In this document: piece by piece, positions 47,801-59,472 of the stretch
How the letters are laid out: each line of letters starts with the position of its first letter
Numbering within the stretch: position 1 is the first letter of the stretch
Assembly: GCA_916048095.2 (NCBI GenBank)
Contig: OU696573.1
Span: forward strand, 248,001-312,000
DNA: 64,000 bases
From: Sacculina carcini
Taxonomy: Eukaryota > Arthropoda > Thecostraca > Sacculinidae
Direction: 5' to 3'
Made by a program: the position numbers and the translations under genes
The notes under the pieces: generated by a model
What the model was told of the DNA's origin: nothing
Database searches by the model: none
Seen by the model: only the letters and a program-made list of their open reading frames with translations

Positions 47801-50800
47801 AGACAGTGAGAAATGAAGGAAAGAAGCAGGACAGGATGAAAAGACCGTGAGAAATGAAGGACAGAAGCAGGACAGGATGAAGAGACAGTGAGAAATGAAG
47901 GACAGAAGCAGGACAGGATGAAGAGACAGTGAGAAATGAAGGAGAGAAGCAGGCCAGGATGAAGAGACAGTGAGAAATGAAGGAAAGAAGCAGGACAGGA
48001 CGAAGAGACAGTGAGAAATGAAGGAGAGAAGCAGGACAGGATGAAGAGACAGTGAGAAATGAAGGAAAGAAGCAGGACAGGATGAAAAGACCGTGAGAAA
48101 TGAAGGACAGAAGCAGGACAGGATGAAGAGACAGTGAGAAATGAAGCAGAACAGGATGAAGAGACAGTGAGAAATGAAGGAAAGAAGCAGGACAGGATGA
48201 AGAGACAGTGAGAAATGAAGCAGGACAGGATGAAGAGACAGTGAGAAATGAAGGAGAGAAGCAGGACAGGATGAAGAGACAGTGAGAAATGAAGGAGAGA
48301 AGCAGGACAGGATGAAGAGACAGTGAGAAATGAAGGAGAGAAGCAGGACAGGATGAAGAGACAGTGAGAAATGAAGGAGAGAAGCAGGACAGGATGAAGA
48401 GACAGTGAGAAATGAAGGACAGAAGCAGGACAGGATGAAGAGACAGTGAGAAATGAAGGAGAGAAGCAGGACAGGATGAAGAGACAGTGAGAAATGAAGG
48501 AGAGAAGCAGGACAGGATGAAGAGACAGTGAGAAATGAAGGAAAGAAGCAGGACAGGATGAAGAGACAGTGAGAAATGAAGGAAAGAAGCAGGACAGGAT
48601 GAAGAGACAGTGAGAAATGAAGGAAAGAAGCAGGACAGGATGAAGAGACAGTGAGAAATGAAGGAAAGAAGCGGGACAGGATGAAGAGACAGTGAGAAAT
48701 GAAGGAGAGAAGCGGGACAGGATGAAGAGACAGTGAGAAATGAAGGAGAGAATCAGGACAGGATGAAGAGACAGTGAAAATGAAGGACAGAATCAGGACA
48801 GGATGAAGAGACAGTGAGAAATGAAGGAAAGAAGCAGGACAGGATGAAGAGACAGTGAGAAATGAAGCAGGACAGGATGAAGAGACAGTGAGAAATGAAG
48901 GAGAGAATCAGGACAGGATGAAGAGACAGTGAGAAATGAAGGAGAGAAGCAGGACAGGATGAAGAGACAGTGAAAAATGAAGGACAGAATCAGGACAGGA
49001 TGAAGAGACAGTGAGAAATGAAGGAAAGAAGCAGGACAGGATGAAGAGACAGTGAGAAATGAAGGAAAGAAGCAGGACAGGATGAAGAGACAGTGAGAAA
49101 TGAAGCAGGACAGGATGAAGAGACAGTGAGAAATGAAGGAGAGAAGCAGGACAGGATGAAGAGACAGTGAGAAATGAAGGAGAGAAGCAGGACAGGATGA
49201 AGAGACAGTGAGAAATGAAGGACAGAAGCAGGACAGGATGAAGAGACAGTGAGAAATGAAGGAAAGAAGCAGGACAGGATGAAGAGACAGTGAGAAATGA
49301 AGGAGAGAAGCAGGACAGGATGAAGAGACAGTGAGAAATGAAGGAGAGAAGCAGAACCGGATGAAGAGACAGTGAGAAATGAAGGAAAGAAGCAGGACAG
49401 GATGAAGAGACAGTGAGAAATGAAGGAAAGAAGCAGGACAGGATGAAGAGACAGTGAGAAATGAAGGAGAGAATCAGGACAGGATGAAGAGACAGTGAGA
49501 AATGAAGGAAAGAATCAGGACAGGATGAAGAGACAGTGAGAAATGAAGGAGAGAAGCAGGACAGGATGAAGAGACAGTGAGAAATGAAGGAAAGAAGCAG
49601 GACAGGATGAAGAGACAGTGAGAAATGAAGGAGAGAAGCAGAACCGGATGAAGAGACAGTGAGAAATGAAGGAGAGAAGCAGGACAGGATGAAGAGACAG
49701 TGAGAAATGAAGGAGAGAAGCAGGACAGGATGAAGAGACAGTGAGAAATGAAGCAGGACAGGATGAAGAGACAGTGAGAAATGAAGGAGAGAAGCAGGAC
49801 AGGATGAAGAGACAGTGAGAAATGAAGGAGAGAATCAGGACCGGATGAAGAGACAGTGAGAAATGAAGGAGAGAAGCAGGACAGGATGAAGAGACAGTGA
49901 AAAATGAAGGACAGAATCAGGACAGGATGAAGAGACAGTGAGAAATGAAGGAAAGAAGCAGGACAGGATGAAGAGACAGTGAGAAATGAAGGACAGAAGC
50001 AGGACAGGATGAAGAGACAGTGAGAAATGAAGGAAAGAAGCAGGACAGGATGAAGAGACAGTGAGAAATGAAGGAGAGAAGCAGGACAGGATGAAGAGAC
50101 AGTGAGAAATGAAGGAGAGAATCAGGACAGGATGAAGAGACAGTGAGAAATGAAGGAGAGAAGCAGGACAGGATGAAGAGACAGTGAGAAATGAAGGACA
50201 GAAGCAGGACATGATGAAAAGACAGTGAGAAATGAAGGAGAGAAGCAAGACAGGATGAAGAGACAGTGAGAAATGAAGGAGAGAAGCAGAACAGGATGAA
50301 GAGACAGTGAAAAATGAAGCAGGACAGGATGAAGAGACAGTGAGAAATGAAGGAAAGAATCAGGACAGGATGAAGAGACAGTGAGAAATGAAGGAGAGAA
50401 GCAGGACAGGATGAAGAGACAGTGAAAAATGAAGGACAGAATCAGGACAGGATGAAGGGACAGTGAGAAATGAAGGAAAGAAGCAGGACAGGATGAAGAG
50501 ACAGTGAGAAATGAAGGACAGAAGCAGGACAGGATGAAGAGACAGTGAGAAATGAAGGAGAGAAGCAGGACAGGATGAAGAGACAGTGAGAAATGAAGGA
50601 CAGAAGCAGGACATGATGAAGAGACAGTGAGAAATGAAGGAGAGAAGCAGGACAGGATGAAGAGACAGTGAGAAATGAAGGACAGAAGCAGGACAGGATG
50701 AAGAGACAGTGAGAAATGAAGGAGAGAAGCAGGCCAGGATGAAGAGACAGTGAGAAATGAAGGAAAGAAGCAGGACAGGACGAAGAGACAGTGAGAAATG

Positions 50801-53800
50801 AAGGAGAGAAGCAGGACAGGATGAAGAGACAGTGAGAAATGAAGGAAAGAAGCAGGACAGGATGAAAAGACCGTGAGAAATGAAGGACAGAAGCAGGACA
50901 GGATGAAGAGACAGTGAGAAATGAAGCAGAACAGGATGAAGAGACAGTGAGAAATGAAGGAAAGAAGCAGGACAGGATGAAGAGACAGTGAGAAATGAAG
51001 GAGAGAAGCAGGACAGGATGAAGAGACAGTGAAAAATGAAGGACAGAAGCAGGACAGGATGAAGAGACAGTGAGAAATGAAGGAGAGAAGCAAGACAGGA
51101 TGAAGAGACAGTGAGAAATGAAGGACAGAAGCAGGACAGGATGAAGAGACAGTGAGAAATGAAGGAGAGAAGCAGGACAGGATGAAGAGACAGTGAGAAA
51201 TGAAGGAGAGAAGCAGGACAGGATGAAGAGACAGTGAAAAATGAAGCAGGACAGGATGAAGAGACAGTGAGAAATGAAGGAAAGAATCAGGACAGGATGA
51301 AGAGACAGTGAAAAATGAAGGAGAGAAGCAGAACAGGATGAAGAGACAGTGAGAAATGAAGGAGAGAAGCAGGACAGGATGAAGAGACAGTGAAAAATGA
51401 AGGACAGAAGCAGGACAGGATGAAGAGACAGTGAGAAATGAAGGAAAGAAGCAGGACAGGATGAAGAGACAGTAAGAAATGAAGGAGAGAAGCAGGACAG
51501 GATGAAGAGACAGTGAGAAATGAAGGAAAGAAGCAGGACAGGATGAAGAGACAGTGAGAAATGAAGGAGAGAAGCAGGACAGGATGAAGAGACAGTGAGG
51601 AATGAAGGAGAGAAGCAGGACAGGATGAAGAGACAGTGAGAAATGAAGGAGAGAAGCAGGACAGGATGAAGAGACAGTGAGAAATGAAGGACAGAAGCAG
51701 GACAGGATGAAGAGACAGTGAGAAATGAAGGAGAGAAGCAAGACAGGATGAAGAGACAGTGAGAAATGAAGGACAGAAGCAGGACAGGATGAAGAGACAG
51801 TGAGAAATGAAGGAGAGAAGCAGGACAGGATGAAGAGACAGTGAGAAATGAAGGAGAGAAGCAGGACAGGATGAAGAGACAGTGAGAAATGAAGGAAAGA
51901 AGCAGGACAGGATGAAGAGACAGTGAGAAATGAAGGAGAGAAGCAGGACAGGATGAAGAGACAGTGAGAAATGAAGGACAGAAGCAGGACAGGATGAAGA
52001 GACAGTGAGAAATGAAGGAAAGAAGCAGGACAGGATGAAGAGACAGTGAGAAATGAAGCAGGACAGGATGAAGAGACAGTGAGAAATGAAGGAAAGAAGC
52101 AGGACAGGATGAAGAGACAGTGAGAAATGAAGGACAGAAGCAGGACAGGATGAAGAGACAGTGAGAAATGAAGGAAAGAAGCAGGACAGGATGAAGAGAC
52201 AGTGAGAAATGAAGGAGAGAATCAGGACAGGATGAAGAGACAGTGAGAAATGAAGCAGGACAGGATGAAGAGACAGTGAGAAATGAAGGAGAGAAGCAGG
52301 ACAGGATGAAGAGACAGTGAGAAATGAAGGAGAGAAGCAGGACAGGATGAAGAGACAGTGAAAAATGAAGGAGAGAAGCAGGACAGGATGAAGAGACAGT
52401 GAGAAATGAAGGAGAGAATCAGGACAGGATGAAGAGACAGTGAGAAATGAAGGATAGAAGCAGGACAGGATGAAGAGACAGTGAGAAATGAAGGAGAGAA
52501 GCAGGACAGGATGAAGAGACAGTGAGAAATGAAGGAGAGAAGCAGGACAGGATGAAGAGACAGTGAGAAATGAAGCAGGACAGGATGAAGAGACAGTGAG
52601 AAATGAAGGAGAGAATCAGGACAGGATGAAGAGACAGTGAGAAATGAAGGAAAGAATCAGGACAGGATGAAGAGACAGTGAGAAATGAAGGAGAGAAGCA
52701 GGACAGGATGAAGAGACAGTGAGAAATGAAGGAGAGAAGCAGGACAGGATGAAGAGACAGTGAAAAATGAAGCAGGACAGGATGAAGAGACAGTGAGAAA
52801 TGAAGGAGAGAAGCAGGACAGGATGAAGAGACAGTGAGAAATGAAGGAGAGAAGCAGGACAGGATGAAGAGACAGTGAGAAATGAAGGAGAGAAGCAGGA
52901 CAGGATGAAGAGACAGTGAGAAATGAAGGAGAGAATCAGGACAGGATGAAGAGACAGTGAGAAATGAAGGAGAGAAGCAGGACAGGATGAAGAGACAGTG
53001 AGAAATGAAGGAGAGAATCAGGACAGGATGAAGAGACAGTGAGAAATGAAGGAAAGAAGCAGGACAGGATGAAGAGACAGTGAAAAATGAAGGAGAGAAT
53101 CAGGACAGGATGAAGAGACAGTGAGAAATGAAGGAAAGAATCAGGACAGGATGAAGAGACAGTGAGAAATGAAGGAGAGAAGCAGGACAGGATGAAGAGA
53201 CAGTGAGAAATGAAGGAGAGAAGCAGGACAGGATGAAGAGACAGTGAAAAATGAAGCAGGACAGGATGAAGAGACAGTGAGAAATGAAGGAGAGAAGCAG
53301 GACAGGATGAAGAGACAGTGAGAAATGAAGGAGAGAAGCAGGACAGGATGAAGAGACAGTGAGAAATGAAGGAGAGAAGCAGGACAGGATGAAGAGACAG
53401 TGAGAAATGAAGGAGAGAAGCAGGACAGGATGAAGAGACAGTGAGAAATGAAGCAGGACAGGATGAAGAGACAGTGAGAAATGAAGGAGAGAAGCAGGAC
53501 AGGATGAAGAGACAGTGAGAAATGAAGGAAAGAAGCAGGACAGGATGAAGAGACAGTGAAAAATGAAGGAGAGAAGCAGGACAGGATGAAGAGACAGTGA
53601 GAAATGAAGGAGAGAAGCAGGACAGGATGAAGAGACAGTGAGAAATGAAGGAGAGAAGCAGGACAGGATGAAGAGACAGTGAGAAATGAAGGAAAGAAGC
53701 AGGACAGGATGAAGAGACAGTGAGAAATGAAGGAGAGAAGCAGGACAGGATGAAGAGACAGTGAGAAATGAAGGAGAGAAGCAGGACAGGATGAAGAGAC

Positions 53801-55987
53801 AGTGAGAAATGAAGCAGGACAAGATGAAGAGACAGTGAGAAATGAAGGAGAGAAGCAGAACAGGATGAAGAGACAGTGAGAAATGAAGGAAAGAAGCAGG
53901 GCAGGATGAAGAGACAGTGAGAAATGAAGGACAGAAGCAGGACAGGATGAAGAGACAGTGAGAAATGAAGGAGAGAAGCAGGACAGGATGAAGAGACAGT
54001 GAGAAATGAAGGAAAGAAGCAGGACAGGATGAAGAGACAGTGAGAAATGAAGCAGGACAGGATGAAGAGACAGTGAGAAATGAAGGAGAGAAGCAGAACA
54101 GGATGAAGAGACAGTGAGAAATGAAGGAAAGAAGCAGAACAAGATGAAGAGACAGCAAGACCCACATGTCTAGCGGCATCCAGTTGTAGCAGATGTCGAG
54201 TACGTTTGGCCAGGGCCCTCAGTTCCTTGGGGTAAGGAGTTGGAGCTCGTGTGAGACGTCCAGGAGGCAGTCCGGTCCCCTCGGCACCCCCACACGCTAC
54301 CAAGCCGCTGAAAGTGATGCGACTGGCACGAGCGGGTGTGTTAGATACCCCGCCATCTGACACACACACACATACAGTAAATGCACAATTATGTAATAAA
54401 GATAGAATGTTTTACTTAGACAGACACAATTCTACAATGTCACATGACAACGCTCAAATGCCATCAATAGACAATACACAGAGAGAAAGAGAATTGATAA
54501 TGGCACAACACCGGCATGATGATGTTGGCGGAGATTAAGAGAGAGAGAGTGAGATGAGAGAGCAGACAGAGGGAGGAGTGTTAGTCACTTGAGACATTGG
54601 CGTGTCGTCGTGTCAGGGAGCGTTTACTGGTGCCATTCTGCTCGTTATTACTGGCAGGCAGTTGAGGTAACATGTAGCAAGACAACACCTTGTGAGAACC
54701 GGCGCTACGCTCCGACTGCAGCGGTACCAGCGGCTTACTCTGGTTATCAGACAACCACAACGCCTGACACACACACACACACACACAAACATACACACAC
54801 ACACACACACACACAAACATACACACACAGTGGTGAAAGAGTAGGCACACGAATATTAATCTCACAAACCGAGACTAGATACGAGAGTGGCAGGATAATC
54901 TCCAGAACTAAAGTGAGATGAGTGGATGTAATGTTGCGACAGCGTGTTGATGCTGGCTGCTTGAAATTGTCGAGAATCCGCACTGAAAACGAGAGAGACA
55001 CACATCAGATCCAACACGAACGGAAGATTTGTGCTTGCAGTCGACTCGGCTGTTTTTCAGCACTTGAACGAACACGATGGACAATGACAACGCAGAATGA
55101 ACAAATGTAGATAAAGCAAGCGGTGCGCTGTCAGAGAGAGGAAGAGAGCAGACAGAAGCAGAGCGTGTGAGATACCCGCAGCGAGTGCAGCTTGGAGAAA
55201 GAGCAGGGCAGATGTTGCAGGCGGTTGTTGCACAAGTTGAGCACGTGCAGTTGATTCAAGTAGCCCAGTTCTGCAGGCACACATCGTAGCAGATTGTTGC
55301 TGACACACAGCACGCGCAGACATCGGCAACTGCCCAGTTCTGCGGCCACAAGCAAACAAACAGCACGAGATAAGCTACGCCCCGGCCAGCCACCACTTGA
55401 TCAGGGAAACATGTCGTATAGTCGGGCAACAAGGCCGGCATTGTGTGAATAACAAGAACAATCAATTATGTCGGTTATACATTTAGCTGTTGGTGCTCAC
55501 CTCTGCTAGTCACGCGCGGCAGCAATAAAAAACAACAAAACAGCAAATTAAAGTGAGAACAGTCAAACACTGCACACTAATTATATCAAGCAACAAATGC
55601 GTCACATCACTGATAATGCATATTTCGCGTGAATTAATACTTTGATGAAACCTCGCCAGATATTCTTACAATCCACAATAATTGATAATTCATATAATGA
55701 CGACTATAGAAGGCGGTGCATCACAATATTCAGCCCGTGGTCTGTTTGATTGTGCCGGCGCTCACCAGATGGCAGTGAAGTGAGTGAGTTATCATTACAG
55801 TTGAGCACACACAATTGTCGCAGCAGACCCACACTGGCTGGTAGTTGAGTGAGCACATTATGACTGACATCCAGCTCCTGCAGCTGACTCAGCCCGTCCA
55901 GCCGCCGCGGCAGACTGGTCAACGTGTTGTCAAACGCCTTCAATGTAACCAGCGATGTCATACTGCCACAACACTCGGGCAAACACT

Positions 55988-56020
<33 letters not shown>

Positions 56021-57594
56021 TGATGGGAGAACTTATGTGAGTAGTGTGGAAGTCATGTGTAGTAATGTGTTGTGTAGCTACAACTCAGTGATCCACTGAC
56101 TTCATGACCCAGTATCCTAGTAACCTATTATCATAGTGACCCGGTATCCTAGCATTTCAGTGACCTGACCTAGTGACCCGGTATCCTGGTATTTCAGTGA
56201 CCTAGTGACCCGGTATCCTGGTATTTCAGTGACCTAGTGACCCGGTATCCTAGTATTTAAGTGACCTAATGACCCGGTATCCTGGTATTTCAGTGACCTC
56301 ATCTAGTGTCCTAATGAGCTGGTATCCTAGTATTTCAGTGACCTAATCTAGTGACCCGGTATCCTAGTATTTCAGTGACCTAATCTAGTGACCCGGTATC
56401 CTGGTATTTCAGTGACCTAATGAGCCGGTATACTAGTATTTCAGTGACCTAATGAGCCGGTATCCTAGTATTTCAGTGACCTGATCTAGTGACCTGATCT
56501 AGTGAGCCGCTGACCTGCAGCAGATTGGCCGATAGTTCGAGATAGACGAGTGCCTGGCAGCGAGCCAACTCGTCGGGCAGATGAGTGAGCGAGTTGTTGG
56601 ACAGATCGAGGTGATTGAGAGATGTCAGTTGGCCGAACGACGCCGGGATACTGGACAGTCGGTTGTTGTCACACAACAGCTCGGTGAGGGAGCTCAAACT
56701 GCTCACAACACTCGGCTGTCAACATCATCAACAAACAAGAGCTCAACAAACACCGACAACATTCAACAAGGAAGTAAGAAATTAAGAAAGGTAAGAAATT
56801 ATGCTCAAGTAAATGCACATGAAGAAAGGCAAGAGAGACGTTAAAATTGAGCAAAAAGAGAGGATAATTGAGAGAGAAGGCGGGCTCACAAGATCAGACA
56901 GTTCATTCTGTCCAATATCGAGCCGTTGCAGCTGTGTCAGTCGGCACATAGACTTGGGCAAGCCAGTGAGTCTGTTGTCTCGCAACTCGAGCACGCGCAG
57001 TCTCGACAGACGACCGAAATTGCCGGGAAGATACTCCTACACACGCACACACGTATCTCACGCAAGTTTTATGATTGTGTAAATACATATGCTTTCATTA
57101 ACAACATTGATGCAAACAAATAATGTACAAGAGCAGCGTAACCTCGCTAGATTTCTTAAACAAGCATTCAAGTTATATACGTGATTTGTTGCATTATGTT
57201 CGGGAATTTACATATTTGGATTCATCTATAATGTCATATTGAATTGTTTGTTGGTTTGATGTTGTGCTTTGTTGTTGTTGTTTTTACACCACTGTTATTT
57301 GATGCGCAGCTGTGATCCATACTCTTATTAAGTCTGAGCAAAATAAACATTTCTTTCTTTCTTTCTTCTTTCAGAGGCGGTGGTGATATTCAGTATGATA
57401 GTGAGTATGAGAGGAGACAATAGCGGAGGACGTGTGATGGCTGTCTCACCAGAAACGTGTCGTTCAAGTAGAGTTCCTGAAGCGCCAGCAACTGGGTGAA
57501 TCCGTCGGGCAGACGAACCAGCGGATTCACGCTCAAATCGACCGATGATAATAGCTTGCAACCGTTGATGTTGTCCGGGATACTCGCGATTGCT

Positions 57595-57630
<36 letters not shown>

Positions 57631-58260
57631 TGAATGTATCAATAGCTATACATGATTGCCGCTCACAATGTCCAACTATGAAACATTTGAGTATGTGTCT
57701 GTCTGTGTGTCTGTATGTTTTCGTGTGAGACGAGCAGTGGCAAGATGGTCACCGATGTGACGTCAACGTGAAAGTCGCACGGTTTATCTTGCTACGTAAT
57801 AAGGTCGTGGACCGCATCACTTGAATGTCACACGCAAGAGAGAGCTGAGGAGCACGGAAAGAGAGGACGAGAGCAGTACCGTTCTTGCTGGCGTCGAGCA
57901 GCAGTAGTTGGATGAGCGAGGCGATGGCTGGGGGCAGCGCGTGCAGCTCGTTGTCATTGACACGAAGCTCGCGCAAGCTGTGACAATGAAACAACGGAAC
58001 CGGCAAATCGCATATCTACACACACAAACATACACACACACACATTGAATTAGCTCGGCCATCCAGCTTGGAGAGCGTCCAGACAGCAGCAGAGTCATCA
58101 TGAACAACATTTGCACCTGGTTGAAGCCGAGGTCGAGTCGCTCGAGAGTTCGCTCGTGCACAAACACGTCTGCCGGCACATCACACAGCGACTGGTGGCA
58201 AAAGTCCAGCTCGCACACGTCCTCATCAGCCGACCTCAGACAACTGCATCCGCCAAACAT
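43073..58260 (-). CDS. LAP1/ERBIN-like: LAP-family polarity protein (Lap1/Erbin/Densin type), 14 exons, 812 aa
   Basis: Scaffold of the LAP (LRR and PDZ) family, acting under the basolateral membrane in cell polarity and junctions. Exons (leftward) are 58260-58117, 58015-57880, 57592-57450, 57036-56890, 56715-56515, 55985-55766, 55339-55176, 54763-54589, 54356-54166, 45964-45868, 45719-45381, 44861-44647, 44007-43936 and 43267-43073. All phases agree and the sum is 813 codons. The N-terminal FGGCSCLR resembles the VPCRCLR cap of LAP proteins. LRRs run to about residue 400, then the signature [18 protein letters not shown] and the LAP-specific TPYPKEL. A Ser/Asn-rich linker precedes one PDZ (residues 725-812). 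One C-terminal PDZ argues for Lap1/Erbin/Densin rather than Scribble, which has four. Intron 9 is 8.2 kb. Confidence 0.96.
43399..43890. repeat. CA/CATA/CATCAAA compound repeat
   Basis: Interleaved ACACACATACACACATCAAA-type units over 490 bp in LAP intron 13, interrupted around 43500-43565. On the sense strand it is TG/TATG-rich. Confidence 0.92.
44077..44620. repeat. 24-bp minisatellite, about 22.7 copies, C-free plus strand
   Basis: Unit GTTGGTGATAGTTGAAGTGT plus TAGT. Copies are essentially identical. The length is a multiple of 3, so it yields false 180-255-codon frames. It fills LAP intron 12. The plus strand has no C across 544 bp. Confidence 0.98.
45015..45360. repeat. TG-rich region with internal duplication
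   Basis: TG/GAGTG repeats in LAP intron 11. A block of about 55 bp containing AATGTAATGTGAGTGAGTGT occurs twice, near 45019 and 45170. Confidence 0.9.
45381..45964 (-). CDS. LAP1/ERBIN-like: LAP gene exons 10-11: low-complexity linker
   Basis: Exons 45964-45868 and 45719-45381 encode a Ser/Gly/Asn/Pro-rich segment between the LAPSD and PDZ, with NNNNK and PAAPPPYHL. These are predicted from phase continuity (0 in, 1, 1 out) and acceptors at TG runs rather than from similarity. PAAPPPYH could be a WW or SH3 ligand, as an inference. Confidence 0.8.
46140..54156. repeat. Giant 41-bp minisatellite, about 200 copies, filling LAP intron 9
   Basis: Unit GGACAGGATGAAGAGACAGT plus GAGAAATGAAGGAGAGAAGCA. 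A common short variant lacks 8 bp (33 bp). Point variants (GAATCAG, GAACCGG, GAAAGAAG, GGACAG) recur in repeated orders. The LAP sense strand (minus) is pyrimidine-rich. No stop codon occurs in any minus frame of the unit, producing false frames of 330-540 codons. Confidence 0.99.
54166..54763 (-). CDS. LAP1/ERBIN-like: LAP gene exons 8-9: LAP-specific domain
   Basis: Exon 8 (54763-54589) encodes [18 protein letters not shown] and [10 protein letters not shown]; exon 9 (54356-54166) encodes [20 protein letters not shown]. Both are LAPSD hallmarks. Exon 9 ends CAT|GTGGGT at the very edge of the intronic 41-bp minisatellite; without splicing the frame would run into the repeat with no stop for roughly 400 codons. 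Confidence 0.9.
55176..58260 (-). CDS. LAP1/ERBIN-like: LAP gene exons 1-7: N-terminal cap and leucine-rich repeats
   Basis: Seven exons encode residues 1-385. LRR units have the form LxxLDLSxNxLxxLPxx, for example [18 protein letters not shown] and [18 protein letters not shown]. The segment [20 protein letters not shown] matches the fifth-repeat region typical of Erbin-type LAPs. Most acceptors here sit on (UG) runs. The start codon at 58260 follows KGGS in an open frame, so a few upstream residues from a spliced exon cannot be excluded. Confidence 0.95.
56096..56510. repeat. 32-bp-based minisatellite, about 12 copies
   Basis: Unit TGACCCGGTATCCTGGTATT plus TCAGTGACCTAG, with ATCTAG insertions. 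It fills LAP intron 5 up to 5 bp from the donor of exon 5. Confidence 0.95.
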
Positions 58261-59472
58261 CGACCCGCCCTTCTACACACACACACAAACAAATTATACT
58301 GATTGTTCTTTATTGCCGAAATAAATAATTTAAACACATACGCAGACATAATGAACCTTTTCACAAACAATATTTTTCATCATAGGCTCACAAGAAACTA
58401 TCTGCTCTCGTGAATTATATTGATCAGAATCCCTGGATCACACAGTCTGTCTGCAATCCCATCTGTTGTAGAAGTATATTTAACAATAGTAAAAAACGAA
58501 CAGGAACAAGTCAATCACGCAAACATTATAGACACTATCACACTACGCTACAACACATTACGATCCTCTCCAGCACACTCCCGAATTTCAAACCTCAGCG
58601 AATACCGTTAAATCTAATCACGGCAAAATATAAACAATAACATCATGTGGCATATTGATCAAAGCACCTCTCTCATATCAACATCTAAATAAACGCACAC
58701 ATAGCTCACTCGTAATTGAAGCCAAAACTTGTTCTGGGTACAAATATAATAATTTACATAAATGAGCCCTTGATATAAGCATTTAACGATTTTCCCACAG
58801 CCTAAAGTATGAGTCAGTCCCTTTTCGGCTGTAGCTCGCCAACAAAACCAATAACCTATCCTAGATTCAGATGCTGCAAATTAAACTTACGTACTAAACG
58901 TGCGCTAGAATAAAATATACGTCTTTATGAGGAAATTATGCAAACGAATACGATAAAAGTCTAGTATACCTCTGTAAACAACCCCACCTTCAGGTATCTC
59001 TAGAATAACTTCCTTGCCAGACCAATGAGTCGGAAACGAAACACAAGTGGTATTATTGAAATTTGTAAAGTTGAACTAGAAAACATCAAAGATCAATCGA
59101 ATATAGATCTTGAAATCACTAAATGATCAATAGGATTATTATTGACGCAATTAAGAGAGTTTTGCGATTGGTATTCAAAATGCTAAAATATATTTTACTT
59201 CTAAATTTCTTGAAATCTAACGCGGTTTGCTGTTAAATCCATGTGCGGCCAGTGTGTTGCTGTTATTCAGTATTTTGTTGTTGATATTTTTCTGTTTTTG
59301 TATTTTGTTCCTGAATTTTAATATTTGTCATAGTTTTGGCACATTGGATTGTGTGTTTTTCTAAATTTTTGTCATAGCTTTTTCAATTGCGTATTTCTGT
59401 CCTGTGTAACGAAACCTGTGGAGCGCTAACAATGGTGTTTCGTTCACAGTTTAATGCCGGTGAGCGACTGCA
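58261..59472. promoter_or_regulatory. Head-to-head spacer between LAP and UTP4, possible shared promoter
   Basis: 1.2 kb, AT-rich, between divergent start codons. No repeat array and no recognisable core-promoter motif. Any UTP4 or LAP 5' UTR exon is unresolved. Confidence 0.35.

Noticed and set aside
50122-54369. Minus-strand frames of 330-540 codons rich in Ser, Leu, His, Phe
   Set aside because: They are the 41-bp minisatellite read in its three stop-free frames; only the first 64 codons near 54356 (LAP exon 9) are genuine coding sequence.
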